A DNA stretch of 64,000 bases from Verrucomicrobiales bacterium (GTDB lineage Bacteria > Verrucomicrobiota > Verrucomicrobiia > Verrucomicrobiales > DEV007). Numbering within the stretch: the stretch's first letter is position 1; the number at the start of each line of letters is the position of its first letter. A program made the translations under genes and the position numbers. The stretch spans positions 124,001-188,000 of the forward strand of contig JAEUHI010000047.1 of the NCBI GenBank assembly GCA_016795385.1, given 5' to 3'. Of this stretch, positions 26,362 through 35,149 are shown one piece after another. The notes under the pieces were generated by a model. The model made no database searches. It had not been told where the DNA came from and saw only the letters and a list, made by a program, of their open reading frames with translations.

Positions 26362-27342
26362 ATGATCATTCCGCAGTTTTGGGCCGAGCACCGCATCCAG
26401 GAAAAACGCGACGGCCGGCAGGTGACGGTGCGCCGCTGGGGATGGTCGGATACGAGCGAGGCCGATGCCCGCGCCTTGGCCGAGTCACGGGCGGAGGAGG
26501 CGATCTCGCGCGTCTGGGCGGGCGAGGATCTGCGCCGGCGTGAGCCGCTCGAAACCTATGGGAATGGCGACGGCATGCCGATCCGCGAGGAAGTGGTATG
26601 GCGTTTTCCCCATGCGATCATCACGCGGAACAGCTACGGATCGCTCTGTTTGAATACCCCGCGCGTCCTCTTCGCCGATGTCGACTCCACCTTCCGGGAT
26701 CCGCTTCGCATGCCACTGGGCGGATGCCTTTTGCTCGTGCTGGCCGGGATCGGTCTCGGGATCTGGCTGCAATCGCTGTGGATCGGAGCTCTCGTGGGCA
26801 TCGGGATTCCGTGGCTGTGGAGTGAGATCAATCGACGCATCCGGGCCAGTCGTCGATCACGGCTCGAGGCGGAGGCCCGCACCGCGAGCCTCGAGGGGAT
26901 CCGGGCCTTTGCCGCCTCACATCCCGACTGGCACTTGCGCGTCTACGAGACGCCCGCCGGATACCGGCTCCTCGCGATGCATGACGTCTTCGAGCCGCGT
27001 GATGAAAGGACGAAAAGCTCGCTCGCGGATCTGGATTCCGACCGGCGTTTCGTCACCCTCTGTCTCTTGCAGAATTGTTTCCGCGCCCGGGTCAGTCCGA
27101 AGTATTGGCGCATCGGATATCGTCCCGCCGAGTCGCTGCCGAAATCGAAATGGCCTTTTCCGCCCGAGCACGTGCCGCGCCGCCAGCAGTGGATTGAGGG
27201 CTACGAGCGCATCGCACTTGGATTCGCTTCGTGCCGGTTTCTGGAAAGTCTCGGCAGCAGCCGGGTCCATCCGGAGGCCGAGGAAGTGAGAAAAATCCAC
27301 GACGAACTCTGCCGCTCCGGACTGTCGTTGCCCCTGGCGTGA
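26362..27342 (+). CDS. Conserved membrane protein of unknown function
   Basis: 326 residues. A soluble N-terminal part begins IPQFWAEHRIQEKRDGRQVTVRRWGWSD; two adjacent transmembrane helices lie at about residues 117-155 (GGCLLLVLAGIGLGIWL, WIGALVGIGIPWLW); then a cytoplasmic-looking domain with VYETPAGYRLLAMHDVF, LCLLQNCFRARVSPKYWRIGY and WIEGYERIALGFASCRFLE. I recall this C-terminal pattern from a widespread but uncharacterised bacterial family; no function is known to me. It stands alone between DUF1501 and a convergent sulfatase. Confidence 0.8.
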   Translation: MIIPQFWAEHRIQEKRDGRQVTVRRWGWSDTSEADARALAESRAEEAISRVWAGEDLRRREPLETYGNGDGMPIREEVVWRFPHAIITRNSYGSLCLNTPRVLFADVDSTFRDPLRMPLGGCLLLVLAGIGLGIWLQSLWIGALVGIGIPWLWSEINRRIRASRRSRLEAEARTASLEGIRAFAASHPDWHLRVYETPAGYRLLAMHDVFEPRDERTKSSLADLDSDRRFVTLCLLQNCFRARVSPKYWRIGYRPAESLPKSKWPFPPEHVPRRQQWIEGYERIALGFASCRFLESLGSSRVHPEAEEVRKIHDELCRSGLSLPLA

Positions 27343-27358
27343 GCGGCGCTTCCGACGA

Positions 27359-28867
27359 TCATTCGTATTGCCATTTCAGGATCCAGGGATCGTCCATCTC
27401 TTTCTGGAAGGCACGGAGTTTTTCCTGATATTGACGCAGCACCTCGGTGTAGGCCGGGTCGCCGGCGAGGTTTTTGGCTTCGTTAGGGTCTTCGTCGATA
27501 CGGTAGAGCTCGAAGGCGGGGCGGTGGATGTATTCGCCGACGGTCTTTTGTCCGTAGGGGGCGTCGAGCGACTTGCGGTATTGGGCCTGGAAGCTGCTCG
27601 CCGTCCAGAGATCCGAGGCGAAGGGGTAGGGCAGGGGCGAGGCGATGTTCCAGATCAGCTTGTATTGCTTGTCGCGGACGACGCGCATCGGGTAATACAT
27701 CTGGATCTCGTGGAAGGTGTGCGAGGCGTGGAGTGTTTCCCAATGCTCCGCCTTGCCGTCTCCGAGGATGGAAAGCCACGATTTGCCGTGATAGGCGTCG
27801 AGGTTCGGACCGAGATTGTCTTTCGCGACCTCGGGATGGTCCTCCCAGAATTTTGTCGCGTTCACGAAACGTTTCGGGCGGTTCTTTTCCTTGTCGAGAC
27901 CACCGGCGAAGTCGAGCAGGCTCGGGGTGATGTCGATGTGGCTGACGAGGGCCTCGTGTTTCACGCCGCGCTTCGGTTCGTAGGGATTGCGGACCACGAA
28001 AGGCACGCGCAGGCCGCCTTCGTAGACGGTGGTCTTGCCGCCGGGGAAGGCCATGCCGTGATCGGAGGTGAAAACGATCATCGTCTTGTCATAGAGTCCC
28101 GCTTCCTTGAGGATTTCGACGAGTCGCGCGACGCCCTGATCGACACGGGAGACGCTCTGGTAATATTGGGCGAGTTCCTCGCGCGTCTCCGGATTGTCGG
28201 TGAGGAAAGGCGGGATCGGCACCGTCGCGGGATCGTAGAAGACTTCCTCCACGCCGGGGAAGGAGCCACGCCCGGGCTTGTTGCCGAAAAGATTCGGCTT
28301 CAATTCCAGCTTCGAGGTTTCATCGATGCCGCCGCCACGATGCGGATCGGAGGTCGCAAAGTAGAGGAAGAAAGGGCGCTCGTCCGCGGCGGTGAGAAAG
28401 TCGCGGCATTTCTCGGCCATCTCGACGGTGTTGCGATCGTTGCCCTTCAGGTAGGTCTCATAGCGATAGACCTGCTCGGGCCCAACATGATACTTGCCGA
28501 TGTGTCCCGTGCGGTAGCCGGCCCCGGCCATGACGCGGGGGAGGGCGAGGCTCACGACCGTCTTCCACGATTCGAACTTGTGGTAGGAATGCTGGTGGCC
28601 GTACATCCCGTTGCGGTGGTTGTGCAATCCTGACATCACCACAGAACGGCTCGCCGCGCAGCTCGCGGTGGTGGCGTAGGCATTGAGAAAGACCGTGCCA
28701 TCGGCGGCGATGGCATCGATCGCCGGGGTCTTTGCCACCGGATCGCCGTAACAACCGAGGGTGGGCGACTCGTCGTCCGTGATGATGAAGATGACGTTCT
28801 TCTCCGCCGCGGTCGCGGCGAGGGAAATGAGGGGGAGGAAGAGGCAAAGGACGGGAGGGAGCTTCAT
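27359..28867 (-). CDS. Secreted sulfatase, CxAxR type
   Basis: 502 residues from the ATG at 28867, which gives signal peptide MKLPPVLCLFLPLISLAATA. Metal-binding TDDESPTLGCYG at residues 30-41; the formylglycine motif is C70-A-A-S-R, an accepted C-x-[PA]-x-R form. FTSDHGMAFPGGKTTVYEGG is the second metal-binding region. It hydrolyses sulfate esters, most likely of a polysaccharide, in the periplasm after activation by a formylglycine-generating enzyme not in this window. It lies downstream of mutL on the same strand, 73 bases away, and is the only sulfatase here outside the 49-64 kb cluster. Confidence 0.93.
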   Translation of the reverse strand: MKLPPVLCLFLPLISLAATAAEKNVIFIITDDESPTLGCYGDPVAKTPAIDAIAADGTVFLNAYATTASCAASRSVVMSGLHNHRNGMYGHQHSYHKFESWKTVVSLALPRVMAGAGYRTGHIGKYHVGPEQVYRYETYLKGNDRNTVEMAEKCRDFLTAADERPFFLYFATSDPHRGGGIDETSKLELKPNLFGNKPGRGSFPGVEEVFYDPATVPIPPFLTDNPETREELAQYYQSVSRVDQGVARLVEILKEAGLYDKTMIVFTSDHGMAFPGGKTTVYEGGLRVPFVVRNPYEPKRGVKHEALVSHIDITPSLLDFAGGLDKEKNRPKRFVNATKFWEDHPEVAKDNLGPNLDAYHGKSWLSILGDGKAEHWETLHASHTFHEIQMYYPMRVVRDKQYKLIWNIASPLPYPFASDLWTASSFQAQYRKSLDAPYGQKTVGEYIHRPAFELYRIDEDPNEAKNLAGDPAYTEVLRQYQEKLRAFQKEMDDPWILKWQYE

Positions 28868-28940
28868 CGTTGGCGATGATGACGAGGTACGAGAATTTGG
28901 GCAAGGACGTGATGCTGGGAGTTTGTGCCGACTTCCGACT

Positions 28941-30815
28941 TCACGCCCGCCTTCCGAACTTCCGCTCCAGCTCGGCATAGCCGATCTGGATCAAGGTCGG
29001 TCGGCCATGAGGACAGCAATACGGCATGTCGCATCGGAGGAGATCTTCGAGGAGCTTGCGTAGTTCGGGCTCTTTCAGGAAGTCATTCGCCTTCACGGCG
29101 GCGCGGCAGACGGTGGTGGCGATGAGATCCTCGCCGAGGCGCAGGCTCGACATGCGGTCGCTCGCGACACGGATCTCCTGGATCACTTCATGGAGGAAGG
29201 CCTCGGGATCATCGCGCTTGAGGAAGGCGGGGAGGGCGTCGAGTTTCAGGGTGTTGCCCCCGAAGGGCTCGGCCCCGAAACCGAGGCGTTCGAGCGTCTC
29301 GAGGTGGCGCGAGACAAGATCGAAATCGCGCGGCGGCAGATCGACCATGAGCGGCGCGAGGAGCCGCTGCGAGGGTGCGCCCTCCACCTCCATGCGGCGG
29401 CGGAGGTCTTCGAAAAGGACGCGCTCGTGGGCGGCGTGCTGGTCCATGAGGACGAGGCCTTCCTTTGCCTCGAGGAGGACGTAAAGTTTTCCTAACACTC
29501 CGATAATCCGGTAGTCGGAGGCCTTGGGTTTTTCTTCGGTGATGGGAGCAGGCTCGACGGGGGCTGGCGGCTCCGGAAGGGGCTCGGTTTCGCCGGACGG
29601 GGCGGGAGCAGACAGGGTTGAATGGGGCGCTTGACCCTCTTCGGTCGGGGGCGTGGTTTGCTCGACCCGCTGGCGTTCCAGCGCGGTGAAGAGCTGGGCG
29701 GGGCGCGGATCCAGACGCGGAGTGCTGTAGACCGTGGCGGGCTCGATCAATTCCTCCTGCACGAGGGGCGGCTTCGGCGCGCCGGAGGTGCCGGTGAGAC
29801 CGACGCCGGAGACGGGGCGGGTCATGCGTTCGCGCAAGGTGCGGCTGACGGCGGCGACGATGGCATCCTGCACCGCGAAGCCGTCGTGGAAGCGCACCTC
29901 GCGTTTGGCAGGGTGGACGTTCACATCGACGGCGGCCGGATCGGTCTCGAGGAAGAGGAAGGTGACGGGATATTGCCCTTTCATCAGGGCAGTGTGGTAG
30001 CCCTCGCGCATCGCGCGGGTGACGATGGCGGCCTCGACGGGGCGGCCGTTGAGAAAGGTGAGCTGCTGGCGCCGGTCGCTGCGTCCCATTCCGGGTGGGC
30101 CGATGAACCCACGCACTTTCACGCCCTTCTGCTCGAGCGGCTCGATTTCGAGGAGGCGCGAGGCAAGATCGTCGCCGACAAGACCTCCGATGCGCTCGCG
30201 CAAGCTCGTCGTGGCGGGGAGCTGGAAGGCGAGGCGCTCGTCGCGGACGAGCGAAAAGCGCACCCGCTCGTGGGCGATCGCCTGGGTTTTCAGGACTTGT
30301 TCGAGGTGGGCGTATTCGGTGGCCTCGGTGCGGAGGAATTTGCGGCGGGCGGGGAGGTTGAAAAAGAGCGAACGCACCTCGATCTGGGTGCCGGGGGGCT
30401 CGCCGCAGTCGTTGACCCGCTCGAGCTTGCCGCCGGTGACGATCACCTCGGTGCCGGTGAGGGCGCCGGGCTCGCGCGTGGCGAGGCGGAATTTCGCGAC
30501 GCTGGCGATGCTGGGAATGGCTTCGCCGCGGAAGCCGAGGGTGGTGATGGCGCCGAGATCCTCCTTCGTGCGGATCTTCGAGGTGGCGTTCCGCTCGAGA
30601 CACATGAGGGCATCGTCGCGGTTCATCCCGCAGCCGTCGTCGGTGACGCGGATCAGGGCGATGCCGCCGCGCTGCACCCGCACCTCGATGTTCGAGGCAC
30701 CGGCATCGAGACTGTTCTCGACGAGCTCTTTCACGACCGAAGCCGGGCGCTCCACCACTTCGCCGGCGGCGACCTGGCAGGCGAGGGCTTCGGGGAGGAG
30801 ACGGATTTTACCCAT
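28941..30815 (-). CDS. mutL: DNA mismatch repair protein MutL
   Basis: 624 residues. GHKL ATPase motifs appear at the N-terminus: ELVENSLDAGASNIEV, VTDDGCGMN, TLGFRGEAIPSIASVA. The C-terminal domain carries the endonuclease motif DQHAAHERVLFE (DQHAx2Ex4E) and CPHGRP, so this MutL should nick DNA itself, as in bacteria without MutH. A Pro-rich linker sits at the middle. It is divergent from the HesB/IscA gene; a period-7 array lies in the shared upstream region. Confidence 0.97.
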   Translation of the reverse strand: MGKIRLLPEALACQVAAGEVVERPASVVKELVENSLDAGASNIEVRVQRGGIALIRVTDDGCGMNRDDALMCLERNATSKIRTKEDLGAITTLGFRGEAIPSIASVAKFRLATREPGALTGTEVIVTGGKLERVNDCGEPPGTQIEVRSLFFNLPARRKFLRTEATEYAHLEQVLKTQAIAHERVRFSLVRDERLAFQLPATTSLRERIGGLVGDDLASRLLEIEPLEQKGVKVRGFIGPPGMGRSDRRQQLTFLNGRPVEAAIVTRAMREGYHTALMKGQYPVTFLFLETDPAAVDVNVHPAKREVRFHDGFAVQDAIVAAVSRTLRERMTRPVSGVGLTGTSGAPKPPLVQEELIEPATVYSTPRLDPRPAQLFTALERQRVEQTTPPTEEGQAPHSTLSAPAPSGETEPLPEPPAPVEPAPITEEKPKASDYRIIGVLGKLYVLLEAKEGLVLMDQHAAHERVLFEDLRRRMEVEGAPSQRLLAPLMVDLPPRDFDLVSRHLETLERLGFGAEPFGGNTLKLDALPAFLKRDDPEAFLHEVIQEIRVASDRMSSLRLGEDLIATTVCRAAVKANDFLKEPELRKLLEDLLRCDMPYCCPHGRPTLIQIGYAELERKFGRRA

Positions 30816-30887
30816 AAGTTGAGTCGGAGAGAGGGCGGCGGGAGGAATGGAAGGCGGCTCCGGGTGAGACGCAAGACCGTAATCCCT

Positions 30888-30929
30888 CTTTACCTTTTAC
30901 TTTTCACTTTTCACCTTTTACTTTTCCCC
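30888..30929. repeat. Period-7 array ending exactly at the HesB/IscA start codon
   Basis: Six heptamers without a break: CTTTACC, TTTTACT, TTTCACT, TTTCACC, TTTTACT, TTTCCCC (consensus TTTYACY). The last unit is followed immediately by ATG 30930. The array is pyrimidine-rich and contains no obvious Shine-Dalgarno. Confidence 0.85.
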
Positions 30930-31325
30930 ATGATCGAACTCACCGATGCCGCCGCCGGGCACCTCCTCGACCTGCTCGAGGAAAAAGACTTTTCCCCCGA
31001 GGAAAAGGGCCTGCGCCTTTTTGTCGAGAAGGGAGGCTGCGCCGGGATGTCCTACGCGATGAAGATCGACGTGCCGGGCGAAGGCGATGCCGTTTTCACC
31101 AACGGGGCGGCCCGCGTCTTCGTCGACGCGGAGAGCCTGAAATACCTCGACGGCTGCCATCTCGACTACGTGGACGCGCTGAACGACGCGGGCTTCAAGA
31201 TCGAAAATCCCAATGCCGCCCGCAGTTGCGGCTGCGGCACCTCCTTCGAGCCGGCGGTGGCGGGCGCGGCTCCGGCCTATGATCCGGCGACGATGGATGG
31301 CGAAGTCTGCGGAGGGAACAACTGA
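30930..31325 (+). CDS. HesB/IscA/ErpA-family iron-sulfur cluster carrier
   Basis: 131 residues. The three conserved cysteines are present: VEKGGCAGMSY and, near the end, SCGCGTSF. These A-type proteins carry or deliver Fe-S clusters to target enzymes in the cytoplasm. ATG 30930 follows the period-7 array directly and begins the expected MIELTDAAAGHLLDLL. The next gene starts 2 bases after its stop. No isc or suf genes are adjacent. Confidence 0.92.
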   Translation: MIELTDAAAGHLLDLLEEKDFSPEEKGLRLFVEKGGCAGMSYAMKIDVPGEGDAVFTNGAARVFVDAESLKYLDGCHLDYVDALNDAGFKIENPNAARSCGCGTSFEPAVAGAAPAYDPATMDGEVCGGNN

Positions 31326-31327
31326 GA

Positions 31328-32152
31328 ATGGAAACCCTCTCGGACCAGAGCCCGTTTTCCCGCCAATCCCGCGAGCAGGACGAGGGCCGCTACGTCTCCG
31401 GCAATTTCGTGATCTGGCTGGCGGTGCTCGCGGTGTTGATCGGCCTGAATTTCGCCTCGTGGTCTTTCTGCATGTGGGTCTTCGGCCAACCCGAGCACCC
31501 GATGAACTACCGGCTGCTCACCAAGCTCGAGCGGCTCGAGCCGATCCATGGTTTCACCCCGGTCTCGGCGCCTCGTGGGAAATTTCTCTCGGCCAAGGAC
31601 CTCTACGCGCAGGTCTATCCCTTCAGTGATACGGAACTGCGCGCCTACAACGGGATCCTGAAGCGCTCTTATCTGAAGAACTACGTGGAGATCGAGAATG
31701 TCGTCTTTCTCTCGGGCGAGTTCACCGTGCTGGCGGTGCAGCCGATGGGGGAAGAGGATGTCTTTCCGGCCGGTTATGTGATCCGGGGAAGATCGACCAC
31801 CTTTCCCGATGCCATTGTCGATTTCGCGTTGCCTGCGGAAAAAACGCCGGAGAAGTTCGAGTTCGCCGAGGGACAAGTCCTCAAGATCGAGGAATCGACG
31901 ACTTGTGCCGCCCTGCTCCATATCGAGCGTCTCGAGGATGGCACCATGACCTTCACGGCGGTTCCGCTCGTGGAGCGCGAGTATGTCTTCAACGACAACG
32001 CGAAGATCGCGGTGGTGCCTCCTCCGATGATCCAGATCGACCCCGAGCGCTGGCCGATCAGTGGAGACGCCGTCGCGATCGAGAAAAAGCCGGTGAGCGC
32101 CTCGGTCGAGGCGACGGAAGCGGCGGCAAAGGCGGATGCCGGTGAGCGGTAA
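31328..32152 (+). CDS. Single-pass membrane protein of unknown function
   Basis: 274 residues. One transmembrane helix at about residues 27-50 (FVIWLAVLAVLIGLNFASWSF) separates a short polar N-terminus from a soluble domain with beta-like segments (YVEIENVVFLSGEFTVLAVQPM; EGQVLKIEESTTCAALLHIERLEDG). The tail is Ala/Glu-rich and looks disordered. It is in a two-gene unit with the Fe-S carrier (2-base gap) and converges on the TPR gene, 18 bases away. I do not recognise the family. Confidence 0.7.
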   Translation: METLSDQSPFSRQSREQDEGRYVSGNFVIWLAVLAVLIGLNFASWSFCMWVFGQPEHPMNYRLLTKLERLEPIHGFTPVSAPRGKFLSAKDLYAQVYPFSDTELRAYNGILKRSYLKNYVEIENVVFLSGEFTVLAVQPMGEEDVFPAGYVIRGRSTTFPDAIVDFALPAEKTPEKFEFAEGQVLKIEESTTCAALLHIERLEDGTMTFTAVPLVEREYVFNDNAKIAVVPPPMIQIDPERWPISGDAVAIEKKPVSASVEATEAAAKADAGER

Positions 32153-32170
32153 GCGTTGCACCGACTCGGC

Positions 32171-34672
32171 TCAGCACTCGTGATCCAGCGAGGCGGGCGC
32201 CTTGTAGTTCGGATAACCCGCACTCAGCTCCTGAGTAAGCTCGGTGGCTTTCGCCTGATTTCCAAGGGTGCGGTAGGCGTTGATGGCCTTGGTGAGGGCC
32301 TTCGGGGTGATCTCGGGATCCATGAAGATCTGGCTGACGACGAGATATTCCTTCGCAGCTTCCTCGAGATTCCCCCCGGCGGCGGAGATGTCGCCGAGGA
32401 GGAGGCGGGCTTCGGCGTTGGTGCGACCTTCCTTTTGAGAACGCAGGCTCTCCTGCGCGCTGTTGCGGGCGGCTTCGAAGTCGCGCAGGCAGAGTTGGGC
32501 GACACCTCGGGCGAGGTAGGCGGAGGCGCGCTCGCTGGGACGTTCGGTCTGCACGAGGAAATGATCGTAGGCGGTGATGGCCTCGGCGTGTTTTTTCAAC
32601 TTCGTCCGGCAATCGCCGATGAGCCGCCACACCGAGGGGGCGGTCTTCTCGGGGGCGGCGGGATCGGTGATGGAGGTGAGGAAAAACTCGGCGTCTTTCC
32701 AATCGTTCGTCTCGGCGAGCTTGCGGCCGAGATATTCGAGGATCTGCGGCGGGATGGCGGTGCGCTTCGGCTGGGCGGGGGCGTCTTTTTCGCCTTCCTT
32801 CGCAGGGGCATCGGTGGCGGGCGCTTTCTCGAGATAACGGCGGGCCTCGACGGCGAGCTGGGGGATGTCCTCGAGATGGTAATGGGCGATGACGATGCGA
32901 AGGGTCGTCTTGTCCTCCAGGCTGGGATCCTTTTCACGGGCTTTGACAAGCTCCACGAGGGCCTCCTCGTAACGCTCGAGATCAAAGTTGCCGACGCCGA
33001 TCCAGTAGTGGGCTTCGCCGGCACCCTGGGTATTGGGGAATTTGTCGAGCAGGTTCCCGTAGGCCTGGATCATCTCGGGAATCTTGCGTTGGTGGGCGTA
33101 GATGAGGGCGGTCTGTTGCAGGGCGAATTCCAGCTCCGGTGAGTCGGGGTAACGTTTGGCGATGTCGAGGTAGTCGCCGAGGGCGAAATCGTGATCCTCC
33201 TGCGATTGGTAGGCCATGGCCCGCTTGGCGAGGGCGGAGGAGCAAAGGGCGCTCTGAGAATGCTGCTGGATGAAGCGTGAAAGGGTGAGAATGCCCTCGC
33301 TCGTCTCACCCGATTCGATCTCGGCCCAACCTTGCTTGTAGAGCCGTGCCTCGTGGAATTTCTTGTCGACCTTGTCGAGACGCACCTTGCGATACGCGGC
33401 GGCGGCATCGCCGTAGTGTTTTTTGGCGAAGTCGGAGCCGGCCCCGCTGGCGGAGTTCTCAGCCTGGGCGAAATGCCATTCCCCGGCCATGAGCCAGGCC
33501 ATGTCGATGAAGGAGCTCTGCGGATCGATCTTCGCCTGCCGCTCGGCGAAGGTCTTGGCGGCAGCGGGGAGGCCCGCGTCGCCATTCTGGTGCATGAGCT
33601 GCAGCTTGCGGTAGCCCGCCTCGATACCCTCGGGTTTGTCGAAGTATTTGCCCTCGACGAGGGAATAAAGGCGCAGGGCGGATTCATTGTCGCCCTTGAT
33701 GCGGAAGGAGTGCCCGACGATCAGCAGCATCTTGGCGCGCGATTCGTCGGGGGCGGTGTAGGCACCGGTATTGTAGAGGCCGATGACGCGGTCGTAATCC
33801 TCGCGGGAGAAGGCGTTGAAGATGGCACCGACCTGGGCGAGCGACTTCCACGGGCTGGTGTCGGGGAACTTGAGGGCTTCGGAGAGGAGTTGTTCGCTCA
33901 ACTCCGGTTGTCCCGCCTCGGCCGCCATGAGCCCGCCGCGGACGATGGCCTCTTCCTTGAATTCGGGAGTGGAGGCGCTCTTGGCGAGGGCTTGGAATCG
34001 CTCGAGCGACTTCGGGGTGTCGCCGAGTTCGAAGAGGAGCCGGGCACTTTCGAGGAGACAGCGTTCCTGAAAGGGATTTTCGGCACCGCCGGGCTTCGCG
34101 GCCATGACCTGCTCGAAGGTGGCGAGGGCCTCGCGGGCCTGTCCGGTCAACTGGAGACAGCGGGCGTAATAAAAGAGCGCCTGGTTTTTCGCGACGGCAT
34201 CGGAGAGTTCGTCCTTTGCGAGTTTGAAATAGGCGAGGGCGTTGCGGTAATCCTTCGCATTGAAGCGCAGCACGGCGAGGCGGTAGGCGGCGGACCCGAC
34301 GAAGGGACCTTTCTTGTATTGATTGATCAGATAGTTGAAGGTCGTCACCGCATCCTCGGTCTGATTCACCTTCAGATAACATTCGCCGAGGCGGAACCAA
34401 GCGATCTCGGCGCTGGGGCTGTTGGGTTGCTCGCGGATGAAGACCTGATACTGCTGGGCGGCGAGGGCGTACTGCTCCTTGCTGTAGAGCAGGTCGGCGT
34501 AAGAGAGGACGTCCTCGGTCGGCGACGGTGCCGGGGTGGCGCGGGGGACGGCGGCCTGGGGGTAGGCGGATTGGAAGCCCGTGGCAAGGAGCACCACGCC
34601 GGCCAAGGCGGCTCTGGCAACGGTGCCCGGCCGGAGTCGGATCGGGTCTTGGGCTCTGGCGGTCGAAGACAT
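32171..34672 (-). CDS. Secreted tetratricopeptide-repeat protein of an ExbB-ExbD-TPR module
   Basis: 833 residues from ATG 34672. A signal-like hydrophobic stretch (ARAALAGVVLLATGF) precedes many TPR-type helical repeats through the chain, for example SYADLLYSKEQYALAAQQYQVFI and AYRLAVLRFNAKDYRNALAYFKLAKDEL. Such a protein probably acts as a periplasmic scaffold. It is the third gene of a minus-strand set after ExbB- and ExbD-like proteins with gaps of about 29 bases, suggesting a machine in which proton flow drives work on periplasmic or outer-membrane partners. Confidence 0.85.
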   Translation of the reverse strand: MSSTARAQDPIRLRPGTVARAALAGVVLLATGFQSAYPQAAVPRATPAPSPTEDVLSYADLLYSKEQYALAAQQYQVFIREQPNSPSAEIAWFRLGECYLKVNQTEDAVTTFNYLINQYKKGPFVGSAAYRLAVLRFNAKDYRNALAYFKLAKDELSDAVAKNQALFYYARCLQLTGQAREALATFEQVMAAKPGGAENPFQERCLLESARLLFELGDTPKSLERFQALAKSASTPEFKEEAIVRGGLMAAEAGQPELSEQLLSEALKFPDTSPWKSLAQVGAIFNAFSREDYDRVIGLYNTGAYTAPDESRAKMLLIVGHSFRIKGDNESALRLYSLVEGKYFDKPEGIEAGYRKLQLMHQNGDAGLPAAAKTFAERQAKIDPQSSFIDMAWLMAGEWHFAQAENSASGAGSDFAKKHYGDAAAAYRKVRLDKVDKKFHEARLYKQGWAEIESGETSEGILTLSRFIQQHSQSALCSSALAKRAMAYQSQEDHDFALGDYLDIAKRYPDSPELEFALQQTALIYAHQRKIPEMIQAYGNLLDKFPNTQGAGEAHYWIGVGNFDLERYEEALVELVKAREKDPSLEDKTTLRIVIAHYHLEDIPQLAVEARRYLEKAPATDAPAKEGEKDAPAQPKRTAIPPQILEYLGRKLAETNDWKDAEFFLTSITDPAAPEKTAPSVWRLIGDCRTKLKKHAEAITAYDHFLVQTERPSERASAYLARGVAQLCLRDFEAARNSAQESLRSQKEGRTNAEARLLLGDISAAGGNLEEAAKEYLVVSQIFMDPEITPKALTKAINAYRTLGNQAKATELTQELSAGYPNYKAPASLDHEC

Positions 34673-34700
34673 GGATGCGGGGATCGGCGCTCGGAGAAGA

Positions 34701-35120
34701 TTACGACTCGGGCTTGGTCGTGGCAAAGGCAACGTTCCAGATGCCGGCTTCCTTCACCACGTCGAGCACGTTGATGATGGATTGGAAATCGGCCTCCGAT
34801 GAGCCGCGCAGGATCACGGCCTGATCGGGATAAGCCTCGGAAATGGAGCGGAGCTTCGCAAGGAGATCGTCGTGTCCGGTGACGAGGCCGTTGAGGACGA
34901 CGGTGCCATCCTTGCGGACGTTGATGATGATCTCACCGGCCTGGCGATCCTTGTTTTCCGCCTGCTCGGCCGAGGGCACGGAGATGTCCATGTCGCGCTC
35001 GAAGCGGGCGAACTGCCAGGTGACGATGAAGAAAATGAGGAGCTGGAAAACGACATCGATCATGGGCGCGAGCTCGAGCTCGGTGCTCTGCTGGTCGGCG
35101 TTGATTTCGCGAAAGCGCAT
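34701..35120 (-). CDS. ExbD/TolR-family protein
   Basis: 139 residues: cytoplasmic N-terminus, one transmembrane helix with the key aspartate in LAPMIDVVFQLLIFFIV, and a periplasmic domain with INVRKDGTVVLNG and VILRGSSEADFQSIINVLDVVKEAG. ExbD and TolR couple proton flow through ExbB/TolQ to periplasmic partners. It lies 29 bases after the ExbB-like gene and 28 before the TPR gene on the same strand. Confidence 0.94.
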   Translation of the reverse strand: MRFREINADQQSTELELAPMIDVVFQLLIFFIVTWQFARFERDMDISVPSAEQAENKDRQAGEIIINVRKDGTVVLNGLVTGHDDLLAKLRSISEAYPDQAVILRGSSEADFQSIINVLDVVKEAGIWNVAFATTKPES

Positions 35121-35149
35121 GGCGGGGCGTCCGTGGGAAAGGGAGCGAA

